13,501 bases of DNA, taken from the NCBI GenBank assembly GCA_030618505.1, contig JAUXDF010000047.1, forward strand, positions 1 to 13,501, given 5' to 3'. The notes beneath the pieces are model-generated. The model saw only the letters and a list, made by a program, of their open reading frames with translations, was not told the origin of the DNA and did not search any database. This document shows positions 6,647 through 13,172 of this stretch, piece by piece. Every line of letters begins with the position of its first letter. Position 1 is the first letter of the stretch. The position numbers were made by a program, and so were the translations under genes. Origin of the DNA: Spongiibacteraceae bacterium (lineage in GTDB: Bacteria; Pseudomonadota; Gammaproteobacteria; Pseudomonadales; PIVM01).

Positions 6647-6898
6647 ATGAATGTAAGCTTAAGTAAAACCTTCGAGCAGTATATAAACAAGCTGATCGAA
6701 ACAGGAACATACAACAACGCTAGCGAAGTGGTGCGAGAAGCCTTGCGCCTGAAAATGCAGCAAGATGAAACATATCAAGCCAAGCTCGAAGCTTTGCGGA
6801 ATGATATTGGGGTTGCCTGCCAGCAAGTAGAGCGCGGAGAAGTGTCAGAATGGAATATTGAAAATTTTATTTCAAGGTTGGACGAAAGAAAGAAATGA
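6647..6898 (+). CDS. parD: ParD-family antitoxin (ribbon-helix-helix)
   Basis: ParD neutralises the partner toxin ParE and represses the operon by binding DNA as a ribbon-helix-helix dimer. The 83-residue protein has the N-terminal strand MNVSLSKTFEQYINKLIETG and the two helices through NNASEVVREALRLKMQQDE, a typical ParD/CC2985 fold. The remaining C-terminal half (EALRNDIGVACQQVERGEVSEWNIENF) is the ParE-wrapping tail. I place the start at ATG 6647 because AGGAGG (6632-6637) is 9 bases upstream; a TTG at 6641 in the same frame is too close to that site. The stop overlaps the parE start (ATGA). The promoter carries a strong inverted repeat that looks like its own operator. Confidence 0.92.
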   Translation: MNVSLSKTFEQYINKLIETGTYNNASEVVREALRLKMQQDETYQAKLEALRNDIGVACQQVERGEVSEWNIENFISRLDERKK

Positions 6899-7188
6899 CA
6901 CAAACCACCTTTACCAATGAAGCAAGAGCAGACCTGACCGACATTGCCGATTATACAGAAAATGAATGGGGTAAAGATCAACGGAATACTTATTTAAGGG
7001 AGCTTGATTCCTTTTTCCATAAAATATTGGATACACCCCACCTGGGGCGCCATCGCATTGACATCAAGGAAGGTATTTTTAGCCGACTTCATCAGCAACA
7101 TGTCATTTTCTATCAACTCAACAATAATGCCCTTGTGATTTTGCGGGTGCTTCATCAAAGCCGAGATATTCAGCGAGCTTTTACCTAA
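6895..7188 (+). CDS. parE: ParE/RelE-superfamily toxin
   Basis: ParE toxins have the RelE fold, and characterised members inhibit DNA gyrase. The 97-residue protein shows the family layout: N-terminal strand FTNEARADLTDIADYTENEW with the helical hairpin at residues ~9-45 (KDQRNTYLRELDSFFHKIL), TPHLGRHRIDIKEGIFSRLH near 48, then HVIFYQLNNNALVILRVLHQ and the terminal SRDIQRAF. The LRVLHQSRD ending is diagnostic of ParE over mRNA-cleaving RelE, whose catalytic residues are not evident. It overlaps parD by four bases and is probably translationally coupled. It converges on hipA1, whose stop codon is 130 bp away, with no obvious terminator between. Gyrase as target is from family knowledge only. 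Confidence 0.92.
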   Translation: MTQTTFTNEARADLTDIADYTENEWGKDQRNTYLRELDSFFHKILDTPHLGRHRIDIKEGIFSRLHQQHVIFYQLNNNALVILRVLHQSRDIQRAFT

Positions 7189-7318
7189 GTAGCCATACAA
7201 GCTTTAAGTCATTTTAAAGAAAATGGCGTCCCCGAGCACACCCTAAAATGCGCTCATCTATATCAGGCAATAGCGATCTAGCCGGCACGGCATACACCAA
7301 TCAGCACTATCCACGCCT

Positions 7319-8530
7319 TCAGACAAGGTGTTGTTTTATGAGATGGGCTTTAAGCAATTTGATATCACTTTGAGGCATGTCGTGTTGATTGAGTTGTCGA
7401 ACGTAGTCCGTTTGAACAACATCATAAACATCATTAATAATATCTTTAGCCTCAGATTCATGTAAACCAAATGCATATGCTTCAGAAAGTAGATTATTGA
7501 AATCACGCTGCGGACCCTGCTTGCCTGTGGCAATAGCATGCATGGACTTGTCGGGGTGCTGTACGATATCAAAGGCTGGTGATAGCGCGTAGAGATCTCT
7601 GGATTGATAGATAAACCCGTGATTCTTAAGGTGGTCGTCAAGGTTGCCGATGGCGATATTAAATGCAGCGCGACGAAACAGCTCCAATCGTTCGCAAGCA
7701 GGGTTTTCGGTAAATCGCGACATCAGGTTGGCGATACCGTGGTATGAGAAAGTATTAGTTACCTGGGAAACCGGGATACGTTGTGATCCCAGCATAGCCA
7801 TGGCTGATTGATAGTGAATACCTTGTCCATTGAGGCGATCGAATCGTTTGATAGCTACCGCATTACCAAACTTTCCAGCGATAAGCTTTGTCTCGGCGCT
7901 GTTTATATTTGCACTTTTAGCAACCGACATCGCAAGGTGTTCTGCCAGGCAATTGTCGAAAATATCGTTTTTCATAGGAAACTTTATGATCCATTCCTGG
8001 GCATCATCCATCAAGGTAGCTTTGGGTCGCGCACCACCCAAACCGCTGCCTTGAATAAATAACGATTGGAGTTCGGCTGGTACGGGTTTTTTCGCTTCTA
8101 TGCGTTGGTATAGATCGTATATCTCATCAATGTCGCTAAAGGTTGCTGGTGGCATAAGCGGTTGAGGGGTAAGGCTGTCACCAAAGGTCATGGCCCCTAC
8201 CTGCATTTGTCCTTTGCACAGATAAGATGCTTCGTTGTCTGGAACAAAGCCATGCTGAAGGGTAAAAAGTTTTTTACCCCATTCATCGGGCACGCTGTCA
8301 CTAAAGGTATAAGGCAGTCGCTCTGATTCAAATTCACGATCAACGAGCTCAAGGTGCAGTGGGTTTAGCGCGTAAGCCTTGGGGTGCTCAAGATAACGCT
8401 TCCCGTAGCGAAAACGGTACATTGGATGGCTGGCATCTGGCATTGCGAGCACACCAACTGGAATTCGTTGCTGCTCTATCCACAAGAACACATACACTTT
8501 TCTGCTTGCTTCGAATTGATTAGAAATCAT
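7319..8530 (-). CDS. hipA: HipA-family toxin kinase, module 1
   Basis: HipA toxins are Ser/Thr kinases with a PI3K/4-like fold; E. coli HipA inactivates glutamyl-tRNA synthetase by phosphorylation. The 403-residue protein has the N-terminal HipA domain (residues ~10-120; FSDSVPDEWGKKL near 76). The kinase domain then shows the glycine-rich loop GSGLGGARPK at 161-170, the ATP lysine K183 in WIIKFP, the catalytic loop GNLDDHLKN with D298 and N303 (equivalent to E. coli D309 and N314), and the metal-binding D321 in LSPAFDIVQ. All key residues are present, so it is probably active. The ATG lies inside the end of hipB1 (11-bp overlap) with no clear ribosome binding site, suggesting translational coupling. 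Its substrate cannot be told from sequence. Confidence 0.92.
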   Translation of the reverse strand: MISNQFEASRKVYVFLWIEQQRIPVGVLAMPDASHPMYRFRYGKRYLEHPKAYALNPLHLELVDREFESERLPYTFSDSVPDEWGKKLFTLQHGFVPDNEASYLCKGQMQVGAMTFGDSLTPQPLMPPATFSDIDEIYDLYQRIEAKKPVPAELQSLFIQGSGLGGARPKATLMDDAQEWIIKFPMKNDIFDNCLAEHLAMSVAKSANINSAETKLIAGKFGNAVAIKRFDRLNGQGIHYQSAMAMLGSQRIPVSQVTNTFSYHGIANLMSRFTENPACERLELFRRAAFNIAIGNLDDHLKNHGFIYQSRDLYALSPAFDIVQHPDKSMHAIATGKQGPQRDFNNLLSEAYAFGLHESEAKDIINDVYDVVQTDYVRQLNQHDMPQSDIKLLKAHLIKQHLV

Positions 8531-8849
8531 TATCTAAGGGCCCCGGAGCTTGCAAAGCACCTCGGCGCATCCGCTTGGCCTGACCCACACTATCGTGCTC
8601 GGCTGCGCCAATACTGGCGATAGCCTCACTAAGATTAAGTGCATCAAAGGCAGCAACATAGACACCCAATCCTACATTGGGATCGCCATTCATGGCCTTG
8701 CGCAGGGTGTCACGGGAGATGTTGAGCTGCCGGGCAAATGCCGAGCGAGTGGTTCTGGCAAGGATCGCTTCACTGAGGTTGATACCGAGCTGCCGGCAGA
8801 TAGTCTCTACTTTATGTGACATAAATTGGGTGGCGTTACTATGTGACAT
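8520..8849 (-). CDS. HTH antitoxin HipB-like, module 1
   Basis: This 109-residue protein precedes hipA1 and should be its antitoxin and repressor. A helix-turn-helix is visible at RSAFARQLNISRDTLRKAMN (about residues 35-54), with an N-terminal helical lead-in KVETICRQLGINLSEAI and a charged C-terminal tail. It is not a close match to the classical Xre-type HipB, so I assign it mainly from the HTH and its place. I choose the start at 8849, which has AGG about 10 bases upstream. The frame can begin at an ATG at 8867, but that codon lies inside the operator and next to the predicted transcription start. It overlaps hipA1 by 11 bp. Confidence 0.8.
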   Translation of the reverse strand: MSHSNATQFMSHKVETICRQLGINLSEAILARTTRSAFARQLNISRDTLRKAMNGDPNVGLGVYVAAFDALNLSEAIASIGAAEHDSVGQAKRMRRGALQAPGPLDNDF

Positions 8850-8860
8850 GGCTACATACC

Positions 8861-8898
8861 TAGTCATATATTAGAGTAATGACTAATAATATAGGCAA
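8861..8898 (-). promoter_or_regulatory. Promoter and operator of hipBA module 1
   Basis: On the minus strand a -35 TTGCCT (8893-8898) is followed, after 17 bases, by a -10 TCTAAT (8870-8875; 5 of 6 consensus). Overlapping it is an inverted repeat TAGTCAT (8861-8867) / ATGACTA (8879-8885) with an 11-base spacer, placed to block the -10. The same 9-bp word ATTAGAGTA recurs at 8870-8878 and 8949-8957. Autorepression by the module-1 HTH protein is inferred. Confidence 0.5.
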
Positions 8899-9041
8899 TA
8901 GAGTGATTTATGCAACCAGAGGCAGGATCTTCCGCTAAGTATTAGATTATTAGAGTACTGAGGCCTTGCAGAACCTTATCGATACATTGGATGCAGCAAA
9001 TCTCTGTGAACGAACAAGACCCATAATACCGAGCCTGCTAG

Positions 9042-10376
9042 TCACCAGTTGAGACGGTGCCCTTTGCTGATAGCCTCTACCCATGTAATATGATCGCCAA
9101 GGCTGGGGGCAGCATCCGGCACCCCCGCTTCGCTGGCAAAACGCGGCCACTGCCCAACCGCTGCCAGCACTTCAGTCAAAATTGCCCGCGCGCGACGTTG
9201 AGAAATATCCGCATGCTCGGCAACTGCATTTAAGTCATCAAAGGTAAAATCATCACGCTTGCCATTAATGCTCATCTGGTGCTGACGCGTCCAGCCTCGT
9301 CCATAACAATAGGTAATGTCATAGGCGGGCGCCAAGGACCAGCGACCGGCCTTATTCATTAAAAAACTAATATTCTTGGTATGATCATCCTGATTACGCG
9401 CCACCACGTTAAATACCATTCGACGGTAAAACTCCTCCATCTCATAGTGACTCAACCCAATATCACGCATTACACCAATGGCCTGCTCATAAGAATAAGC
9501 CCCCGCATCGTTAAAATCATAATGCGCCAAACCACACAACGATTGCATATGCAGTTTCTCGCCACCATCCAAACGATCAAAGCGGCGGGTCATAAAATGC
9601 GAGCGACCGTTTTCTTTAAACAGACGGCACTCAGACATATTGATACCCGCCTCAATCGCCATCAGCGAATAGGCGTATTCAACAATACTGAAACCTTTTG
9701 GATCAGCCAGTGATTCATGGTCGCGATTTTCCTCAACACCATCAAACTTCAATAGCCAATAACTAAAACCCTCATCGGTTTTCACCTGACCCGAGCGCAC
9801 TTCATTCGTTTGTTGATTCCAGGCGATGACCGCCTTTGCTCGAGCGCCACCTGCGGAGGTGCCAACGGAAATAATCTGCTCAACAGCCTCTTGTTTGTCA
9901 TCCTCATTGCCACTCAAATCTGCCGACAGGGAAGCCTTTGAACTCAAGGCATTATTTGCCAGCTCCACCAGCCGGGCAATTTCCAAAGGCACTGATTGCT
10001 CCTCCTTTCTACCAATCACCGGCTGAAATTCCAGAGCGCCCATTCCTCGCAAACCGATATAACACAGTCGCTCAACTGGGCTAAAGGCGGCAATGGAGCG
10101 CCCCTGCTTTTCTAACCATTGGTCAATCAGTTTATTACCAAATTTATCCGGCAAAGAATCCGATAACAACCCGGGAAGCCCCTTGAAGGTCTCTTCATTA
10201 AGACTGCCAAAAGAATAGGATTCGCTACTGAGTGGCATTTTGATGGGAGAAATCTCAATGCCCGATGATTGAAAACCCTCCGCATACTCAAAATAACCCC
10301 GATTATTTTTCCAGATTAGCGTACCAATCTGACTACCCCACAAGATGATGTCAGCCGCTTCAATAACATCACTCAT
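9042..10376 (-). CDS. hipA: HipA-family toxin kinase, module 2
   Basis: This second HipA-type kinase is unrelated in detail to module 1. The 444-residue protein starts MSDVIEAADIILWGSQIGTL. An N-terminal HipA domain covers residues ~8-120 (LPGLLSDSLPDKFGNKLI near 67, RLCYIGLRGMGALEF near 103). The kinase part has the glycine-rich loop VGTSAGGARAK at 171-181, ATP lysine K210 in WLLKFDG, catalytic loop ARNQDDHTKN with D330 and N335, and metal-binding D353 in LAPAYDITY. All catalytic residues are intact. I start at 10376 because GAGG lies 11 bases upstream and the frame above it (open to 10496) has no HipA-like sequence and overlaps hipB2 heavily. The start overlaps the hipB2 stop by 8 bp. The phosphorylation target is unknown. 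Confidence 0.93.
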   Translation of the reverse strand: MSDVIEAADIILWGSQIGTLIWKNNRGYFEYAEGFQSSGIEISPIKMPLSSESYSFGSLNEETFKGLPGLLSDSLPDKFGNKLIDQWLEKQGRSIAAFSPVERLCYIGLRGMGALEFQPVIGRKEEQSVPLEIARLVELANNALSSKASLSADLSGNEDDKQEAVEQIISVGTSAGGARAKAVIAWNQQTNEVRSGQVKTDEGFSYWLLKFDGVEENRDHESLADPKGFSIVEYAYSLMAIEAGINMSECRLFKENGRSHFMTRRFDRLDGGEKLHMQSLCGLAHYDFNDAGAYSYEQAIGVMRDIGLSHYEMEEFYRRMVFNVVARNQDDHTKNISFLMNKAGRWSLAPAYDITYCYGRGWTRQHQMSINGKRDDFTFDDLNAVAEHADISQRRARAILTEVLAAVGQWPRFASEAGVPDAAPSLGDHITWVEAISKGHRLNW

Positions 10377-10740
10377 GTGATTGATCCTCGCCCCACGACC
10401 AAGGCTCAACATCCGCAACCTTCGGCTTCTGTCTATTGGAGGCTCGCTGTCTGGGTGTTTTTCGATTCTTATCATTGGCCAGCAATGAGGCGGCACGCGG
10501 TGGAGGTTCGGGCATAAAGCTGTCGAGTTGATGCAGAAGGCCTAGCGCCCGCAAGATCGCGATGATATTTAGCAAGCCAACACTTTTAGCACCCTTCTCC
10601 AGATTGGAAATAGTCTTTTCATTCACACCGGAGCGTTTGGCCAACTCCCCCTGAGTAATATTCTTATTAAGCCTGGCGGCCAAAAAGCGCTCGCCCAAGT
10701 GCTTGAGTATATGCTGGTTGCTTAAATGCTCAATATTCAT
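10369..10740 (-). CDS. hipB: Xre-family HTH antitoxin HipB, module 2
   Basis: HipB binds its kinase partner and represses the operon. The 123-residue protein has a classical Xre helix-turn-helix, LGERFLAARLNKNITQGELAKRSGVNEKTISNLEKG (residues ~15-50), with the QGELAKRSGVNEKTISNLE recognition core. A basic, proline-rich and disordered C-terminal tail follows (PEPPPRAAS, KNRKTPRQRASNRQKPK), ending in a Trp-containing acidic stretch PWSWGEDQSHE that could contact the toxin. It overlaps hipA2 by 8 bp. The ATG has no clear ribosome binding site. A run of CTGTTA/TAACAG half-sites upstream suits an Xre-type autoregulator. The tail is longer than in E. coli HipB (about 88 residues). Confidence 0.92.
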   Translation of the reverse strand: MNIEHLSNQHILKHLGERFLAARLNKNITQGELAKRSGVNEKTISNLEKGAKSVGLLNIIAILRALGLLHQLDSFMPEPPPRAASLLANDKNRKTPRQRASNRQKPKVADVEPWSWGEDQSHE

Positions 10741-10746
10741 AGAATA

Positions 10747-10836
10747 AACAGTAATATAATTACGATTAATATGATTATAGACCAGTAATCGGAAGTATAA
10801 TAGCTGTTAAATTTCTAACAGAACTATATTACTGTT
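10747..10836. promoter_or_regulatory. HipB2 operator array and promoter region
   Basis: A perfect 12-bp inverted repeat joins AACAGTAATATA (10747-10758) and TATATTACTGTT (10825-10836). Between them is another perfect pair, CTGTTA (10804-10809) and TAACAG (10816-10821), with a 6-base spacer. So four CTGTTA-like half-sites span 90 bp. A minus-strand -10 TATAAT lies at 10774-10779, 34 bases before the hipB2 ATG, with no good -35. This fits cooperative repression by a HipB-type dimer, as in E. coli, whose hip operators are also multiple; binding is inferred. Confidence 0.6.
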
Positions 10837-10965
10837 AAAGTGGAAAATATATTGATTATCGGCAATATAGTGCGTTTTATTAAAAACCTTCGCTAGCTGA
10901 TGCTATGTGTCGGCTATTTAGATTAAGGCCCCCGGCCTCCTACATGACACGCTTCAAACGTCCAC

Positions 10966-11382
10966 TTAGATCGCCCAGTCTTCAATTTGAAGGCCGGCAA
11001 CTCGATTAAACTCTTTAGTGTTATTAGTCACCAAAACACATTTTATTGAAACCGCATGGCCGGCAATCATCGTATCGTTATGGCTAATAGGTGTGCCGTT
11101 ATCACTTAGCTCTTTCTTTATCGAGGCGGATGCATCAACAGCAGCTTGCCCCCAAGACAAAACACCATCAATACGCTCCATAAACTCACTAACAATTACA
11201 TTATGCTTGGGAGATGCTTTCTTACCGATCGCGCCAAAACGGAGTTCAGCATAAGTGATTGCTGATATGACAATACGATCCCTGTTCTCTGCATGAGCCT
11301 GAAGCGTTTTAAGGACGCTCTCCGGACGCTCTCGCATAATGAAAGAACAAATATTGGTATCAAGCATGTATGTTTGCTTCAC
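10966..11382 (-). CDS. vapC: PIN-domain ribonuclease toxin VapC
   Basis: VapC toxins are PIN-domain RNases that stop growth by cutting RNA. The 138-residue protein has the acidic site: D8 in MLDTNICSFIM, E46 in YAELRFGA, D103 in HNDTMIAGHA and N121 in VTNNTKEFNRV. MLDTNIC, DTMIAGHA and TNNTKEF resemble what I recall of the VapC of Shigella and Salmonella, which cleaves initiator tRNA(fMet); that target is plausible but inferred. The start is a GTG at 11382 overlapping the vapB stop (GTGA), and translational coupling is likely. A later ATG five codons in lacks a ribosome binding site and would trim the first strand. It ends about 225 bp from hipB2, head to tail. Length is normal (130-140 residues). 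Confidence 0.93.
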   Translation of the reverse strand: MKQTYMLDTNICSFIMRERPESVLKTLQAHAENRDRIVISAITYAELRFGAIGKKASPKHNVIVSEFMERIDGVLSWGQAAVDASASIKKELSDNGTPISHNDTMIAGHAVSIKCVLVTNNTKEFNRVAGLQIEDWAI

Positions 11383-11606
11383 AGCTCTACACGCCCATCA
11401 TCAATGACATCTTGCCGTTCAACCAGAAAGTCATCATCCGCTTTCTCTACATCAGCAAAGCTTTCCCATGATTTGCGTTTTGGCGTTAAGATAAGCGATT
11501 CGCCGTCACGGCGAATCTCCACTTCAGTCACCCCACCAAATTCAAACTCTTTAGGTAATCTGACTGCTTGATTCTTGCCATTTTTAAACAATGATGCTGT
11601 ACGCAT
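11379..11606 (-). CDS. vapB: AbrB/SpoVT-type antitoxin VapB
   Basis: VapB binds VapC through its C-terminal tail and DNA through an N-terminal swapped-hairpin AbrB fold. The 75-residue protein begins MRTASLFKNGKNQAVRLPKE, the classical VapB start, followed by the strands FGGVTEVEIRRDGESLILTP. The acidic, aromatic tail (KSWESFADVEKADDDFLVER) should cover the VapC active site. GAGG lies about 8 bases before the ATG. It overlaps vapC by 4 bp. A 9-bp perfect inverted repeat about 50-70 bp upstream is the likely operator. The module is divergent from mazEF, 268 bp away. Length matches E. coli-type VapB. Confidence 0.92.
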   Translation of the reverse strand: MRTASLFKNGKNQAVRLPKEFEFGGVTEVEIRRDGESLILTPKRKSWESFADVEKADDDFLVERQDVIDDGRVEL

Positions 11607-11620
11607 GCTGCAAACCTCTT

Positions 11621-11678
11621 ATATGCATATGACCAATAACACCTTAACACCCTAAAGGCATATGTCAAGCATATGCCT
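11621..11678. promoter_or_regulatory. VapBC operator
   Basis: AGGCATATG (11656-11664) and CATATGCCT (11670-11678) form a perfect 9-bp inverted repeat with a 5-base spacer. A further GCATATG copy lies at 11625-11631 inside the palindrome ATATGCATAT (11621-11630), next to the vapB ribosome binding site. On the minus strand a TTGACA -35 (11663-11668) lies within the main repeat, so a bound VapBC complex would mask the promoter. I could not find a well-spaced -10. Confidence 0.6.
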
Positions 11679-11874
11679 ATTTTTTCCAGTATTCCCAGGC
11701 TATTCAATATACATAGAGGTCATTATAAGACTGCAAGAATCAACGGCCTCACGGATAATCTAATCTAACTATTGTGTGCTACTGTGGTTCAGCATGGTCA
11801 AAAAAATTGCTAATTATAGTAAATAGTTTACCATTAGGTTGGAACATTGTTATAACAGTCGGAGAGGTGATAAA

Positions 11875-12120
11875 ATGCCCTTACTGCAAGCGAAGTTGAT
11901 TAAAGTAGGTAACAGCACAGGCTTAACCGTGCCAGCAAGCGCCCTGAGAGCGATTAATGCCACCTCTGGCGATATTGTGGAATTTGAGATAACACGTATT
12001 GTGGAGGGCGTACGGACTGACTGGAATGATGCCAGCAAATGGCAGGGAGTTGATAAAGCGCCCATGCTGCTTGATGGCACCCAAAGCAACGATTTTGATG
12101 ATGAGGAATGGTCGTGGTAA
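11875..12120 (+). CDS. mazE: MazE-family antitoxin (AbrB fold)
   Basis: MazE neutralises the MazF endoribonuclease and represses its own operon. The 81-residue protein has the AbrB/MazE N-terminal hairpin, LLQAKLIKVGNSTGLTVPA (residues ~3-21), with KVGNS and the VPAS turn typical of the family, then SGDIVEFEITRI. The C-terminal tail is acidic and tryptophan-rich (DWNDASKWQ and FDDEEWSW at the very end), the part that usually occupies the MazF RNA-binding cleft. I start at ATG 11875, preceded by a GAGAGG site; the frame is open upstream to an ATG at 11839, but those 12 residues look unlike MazE. The mazF start lies inside its last codons. Upstream TTTACC (11827-11832) and TATAAC (11851-11856), 18 bases apart, may be a promoter. 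Confidence 0.88.
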   Translation: MPLLQAKLIKVGNSTGLTVPASALRAINATSGDIVEFEITRIVEGVRTDWNDASKWQGVDKAPMLLDGTQSNDFDDEEWSW

Positions 12121-12434
12121 AGCGTTTTAGTGTTTGGCTGGTTGACCTCAACCCCACCAAGGGCAGCGAACAAAGTGGCACAAGGCCTGTTTTGGTTTTA
12201 TCCCCTGATGAGATGAATACTAAATTAAAAACCGCTATCGTGGCTCCGATGACAACAAGTCTCAGAGAATGGCCCACAAGGGTCAGAGTCGAATTTAAGG
12301 GTAAAGCCGGTGACGTTGCATTGGATCAGATTAGAACGCTTGATCAGACACGAATGAAGAAATACAAGGGTGATCTTGATCCTAGTTATCACCAGTCAAT
12401 ATTGAGCTGCCTGTCAGAGATTTTTGCTGAGTAG
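12114..12434 (+). CDS. mazF: MazF/PemK-family endoribonuclease toxin
   Basis: MazF toxins cut mRNA (and some rRNA) at short specific sites. The 106-residue protein reads MVKRFSVWLVDLNPTKGSEQ, then SGTRPVLVLSPDEMN, IVAPMTTSLREWPTRV and DQIRTLDQTRMKK. These are the classic MazF strands: the GSEQxGTRP loop carries the catalytic Arg, and the APMTT Thr is in the second catalytic strand. I prefer the GTG at 12114 because a GAGG site (12103-12106) is 7 bases away and homologues begin MVKRF; an in-frame ATG at 12108 sits only 1 base after that site. The start overlaps the end of mazE (7 bp). Cleavage specificity cannot be read from sequence. Confidence 0.92.
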   Translation: MVKRFSVWLVDLNPTKGSEQSGTRPVLVLSPDEMNTKLKTAIVAPMTTSLREWPTRVRVEFKGKAGDVALDQIRTLDQTRMKKYKGDLDPSYHQSILSCLSEIFAE

Positions 12435-13172
12435 GCTCCCAGAGTATTTACCGCCTATTCTTCAGCAATTAAACCTCAGTGAAAAAGAGTGACTCAACAA
12501 TGCTACGCAATTTGAGCAGACGTTTTATCGCAAGTTTGGGCGAAAAAGGCAACACCTCGCCGAGCGGGTATATTCAAGAAAACACCCCAAAAGATCCACT
12601 ACTACAACCCCTCTCAAAAAACAGAGAGCAGGATTTATTTATTTTGCTTTTATTTCTTTTGATAGTGTCCCACTAATGTCCGTCTAAATAATCTTTATTT
12701 CGCCGGGTAGTGCTGTTTCTCAGCTCCACCATTCAACAAACGGCGTGCCTAATTTTCGTAGTAAAACTCTGCCCGTAAGTAATATCGAGCTAAAGGGGTC
12801 GGTAGCTCAATTGTTGAGAAATTTATTGCTAAGGTAGAGTCCGCTAAAACTGATAGCCGGCCCGCTTTTCAATAAAGGATTAGCGAAGTGAAAGGTAATG
12901 ACTGCCGTTAGTTTTGCGCCCGGCAATATAATACGCAGATGTATTAGCTCCTACTGAAAAAGCAAGGCAAAGAGATAGCTGGAACACGAGAGCGTATACC
13001 GGGGGAGCTAGACATTATGTGATTATTCAGCGAGATGCACACGTTACAAAAAACCCGTCATCCCCGAAGTATTTTATTGGGGATCCAGTATTTTTATGGC
13101 TGGATCCCGGCCAAAAAAACTAGCGGAATAACGGGGTATTGTGGAGCACTGAATATAAGTTACAATTGCAGT
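12435..13172. other. Gene-poor region after mazEF
   Basis: About 740 bp with no convincing gene on either strand; the only longer frame (12479-12676) shows no recognisable domain. A weak hairpin CTCTC (12611-12615) / GAGAG (12624-12628) followed by a T-rich tract (12634-12660) might end mazEF transcription. The minus strand shows a short, stop-interrupted stretch near 12730-12780 that could be a decayed gene. The composite repeat copy 2 occupies 13054-13136. This may be a remnant of lost genes or of an insertion. Confidence 0.5.
13054..13136. repeat. Composite palindromic intergenic repeat, copy 2 (dRS3-like)
   Basis: This has the same architecture as the copy at 2271-2349: ATCCCC (13060-13065) with GGGGAT (13079-13084) as the first hairpin, CCAG/CTGG in the middle, and ATCCCG/CGGAAT as a degraded second hairpin. 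The outer ends CCCGT (13054-13058) and ACGGG (13131-13135) pair. The right arm is less well kept than the left. It lies 37 bp past the stop codon of the gene at the right edge, where it could act as a transcription end. Confidence 0.75.

Noticed and set aside
10377..10496. Frame extending hipA2 upstream by 40 residues
   Set aside because: It overlaps hipB2 almost entirely, has a composition of a shadow frame, and the start at 10376 has a GAGG site.
10861..10872. Word GGCAATATAGTG similar to GGCAATAGAGTG at 8894-8905
   Set aside because: Eleven of twelve bases match, but the two sites sit at different places relative to the hip promoters, so shared function is not supported.
12479..12676. 65-codon plus-strand frame after mazF
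   Set aside because: It begins with GTG, has no ribosome binding site or known domain, and ends in a T-rich run that translates as hydrophobic by composition. It is probably chance.
12665..12690. Possible insertion sequence end (TGTCCCACTAATGTCC)
   Set aside because: I found no matching inverted end, target duplication or transposase in the window.
12740..12770. attC-like fragment (CAACAAACGGCGTGCC) suggesting an integron cassette
   Set aside because: No matching complementary core site is found, and the TA genes lie in both orientations, unlike a cassette array.
12797..12841. tRNA-like words (GGTCGGTAGCTCAATT and GTAGAGTCC)
   Set aside because: No acceptor stem, anticodon arm or T-loop can be built around them.
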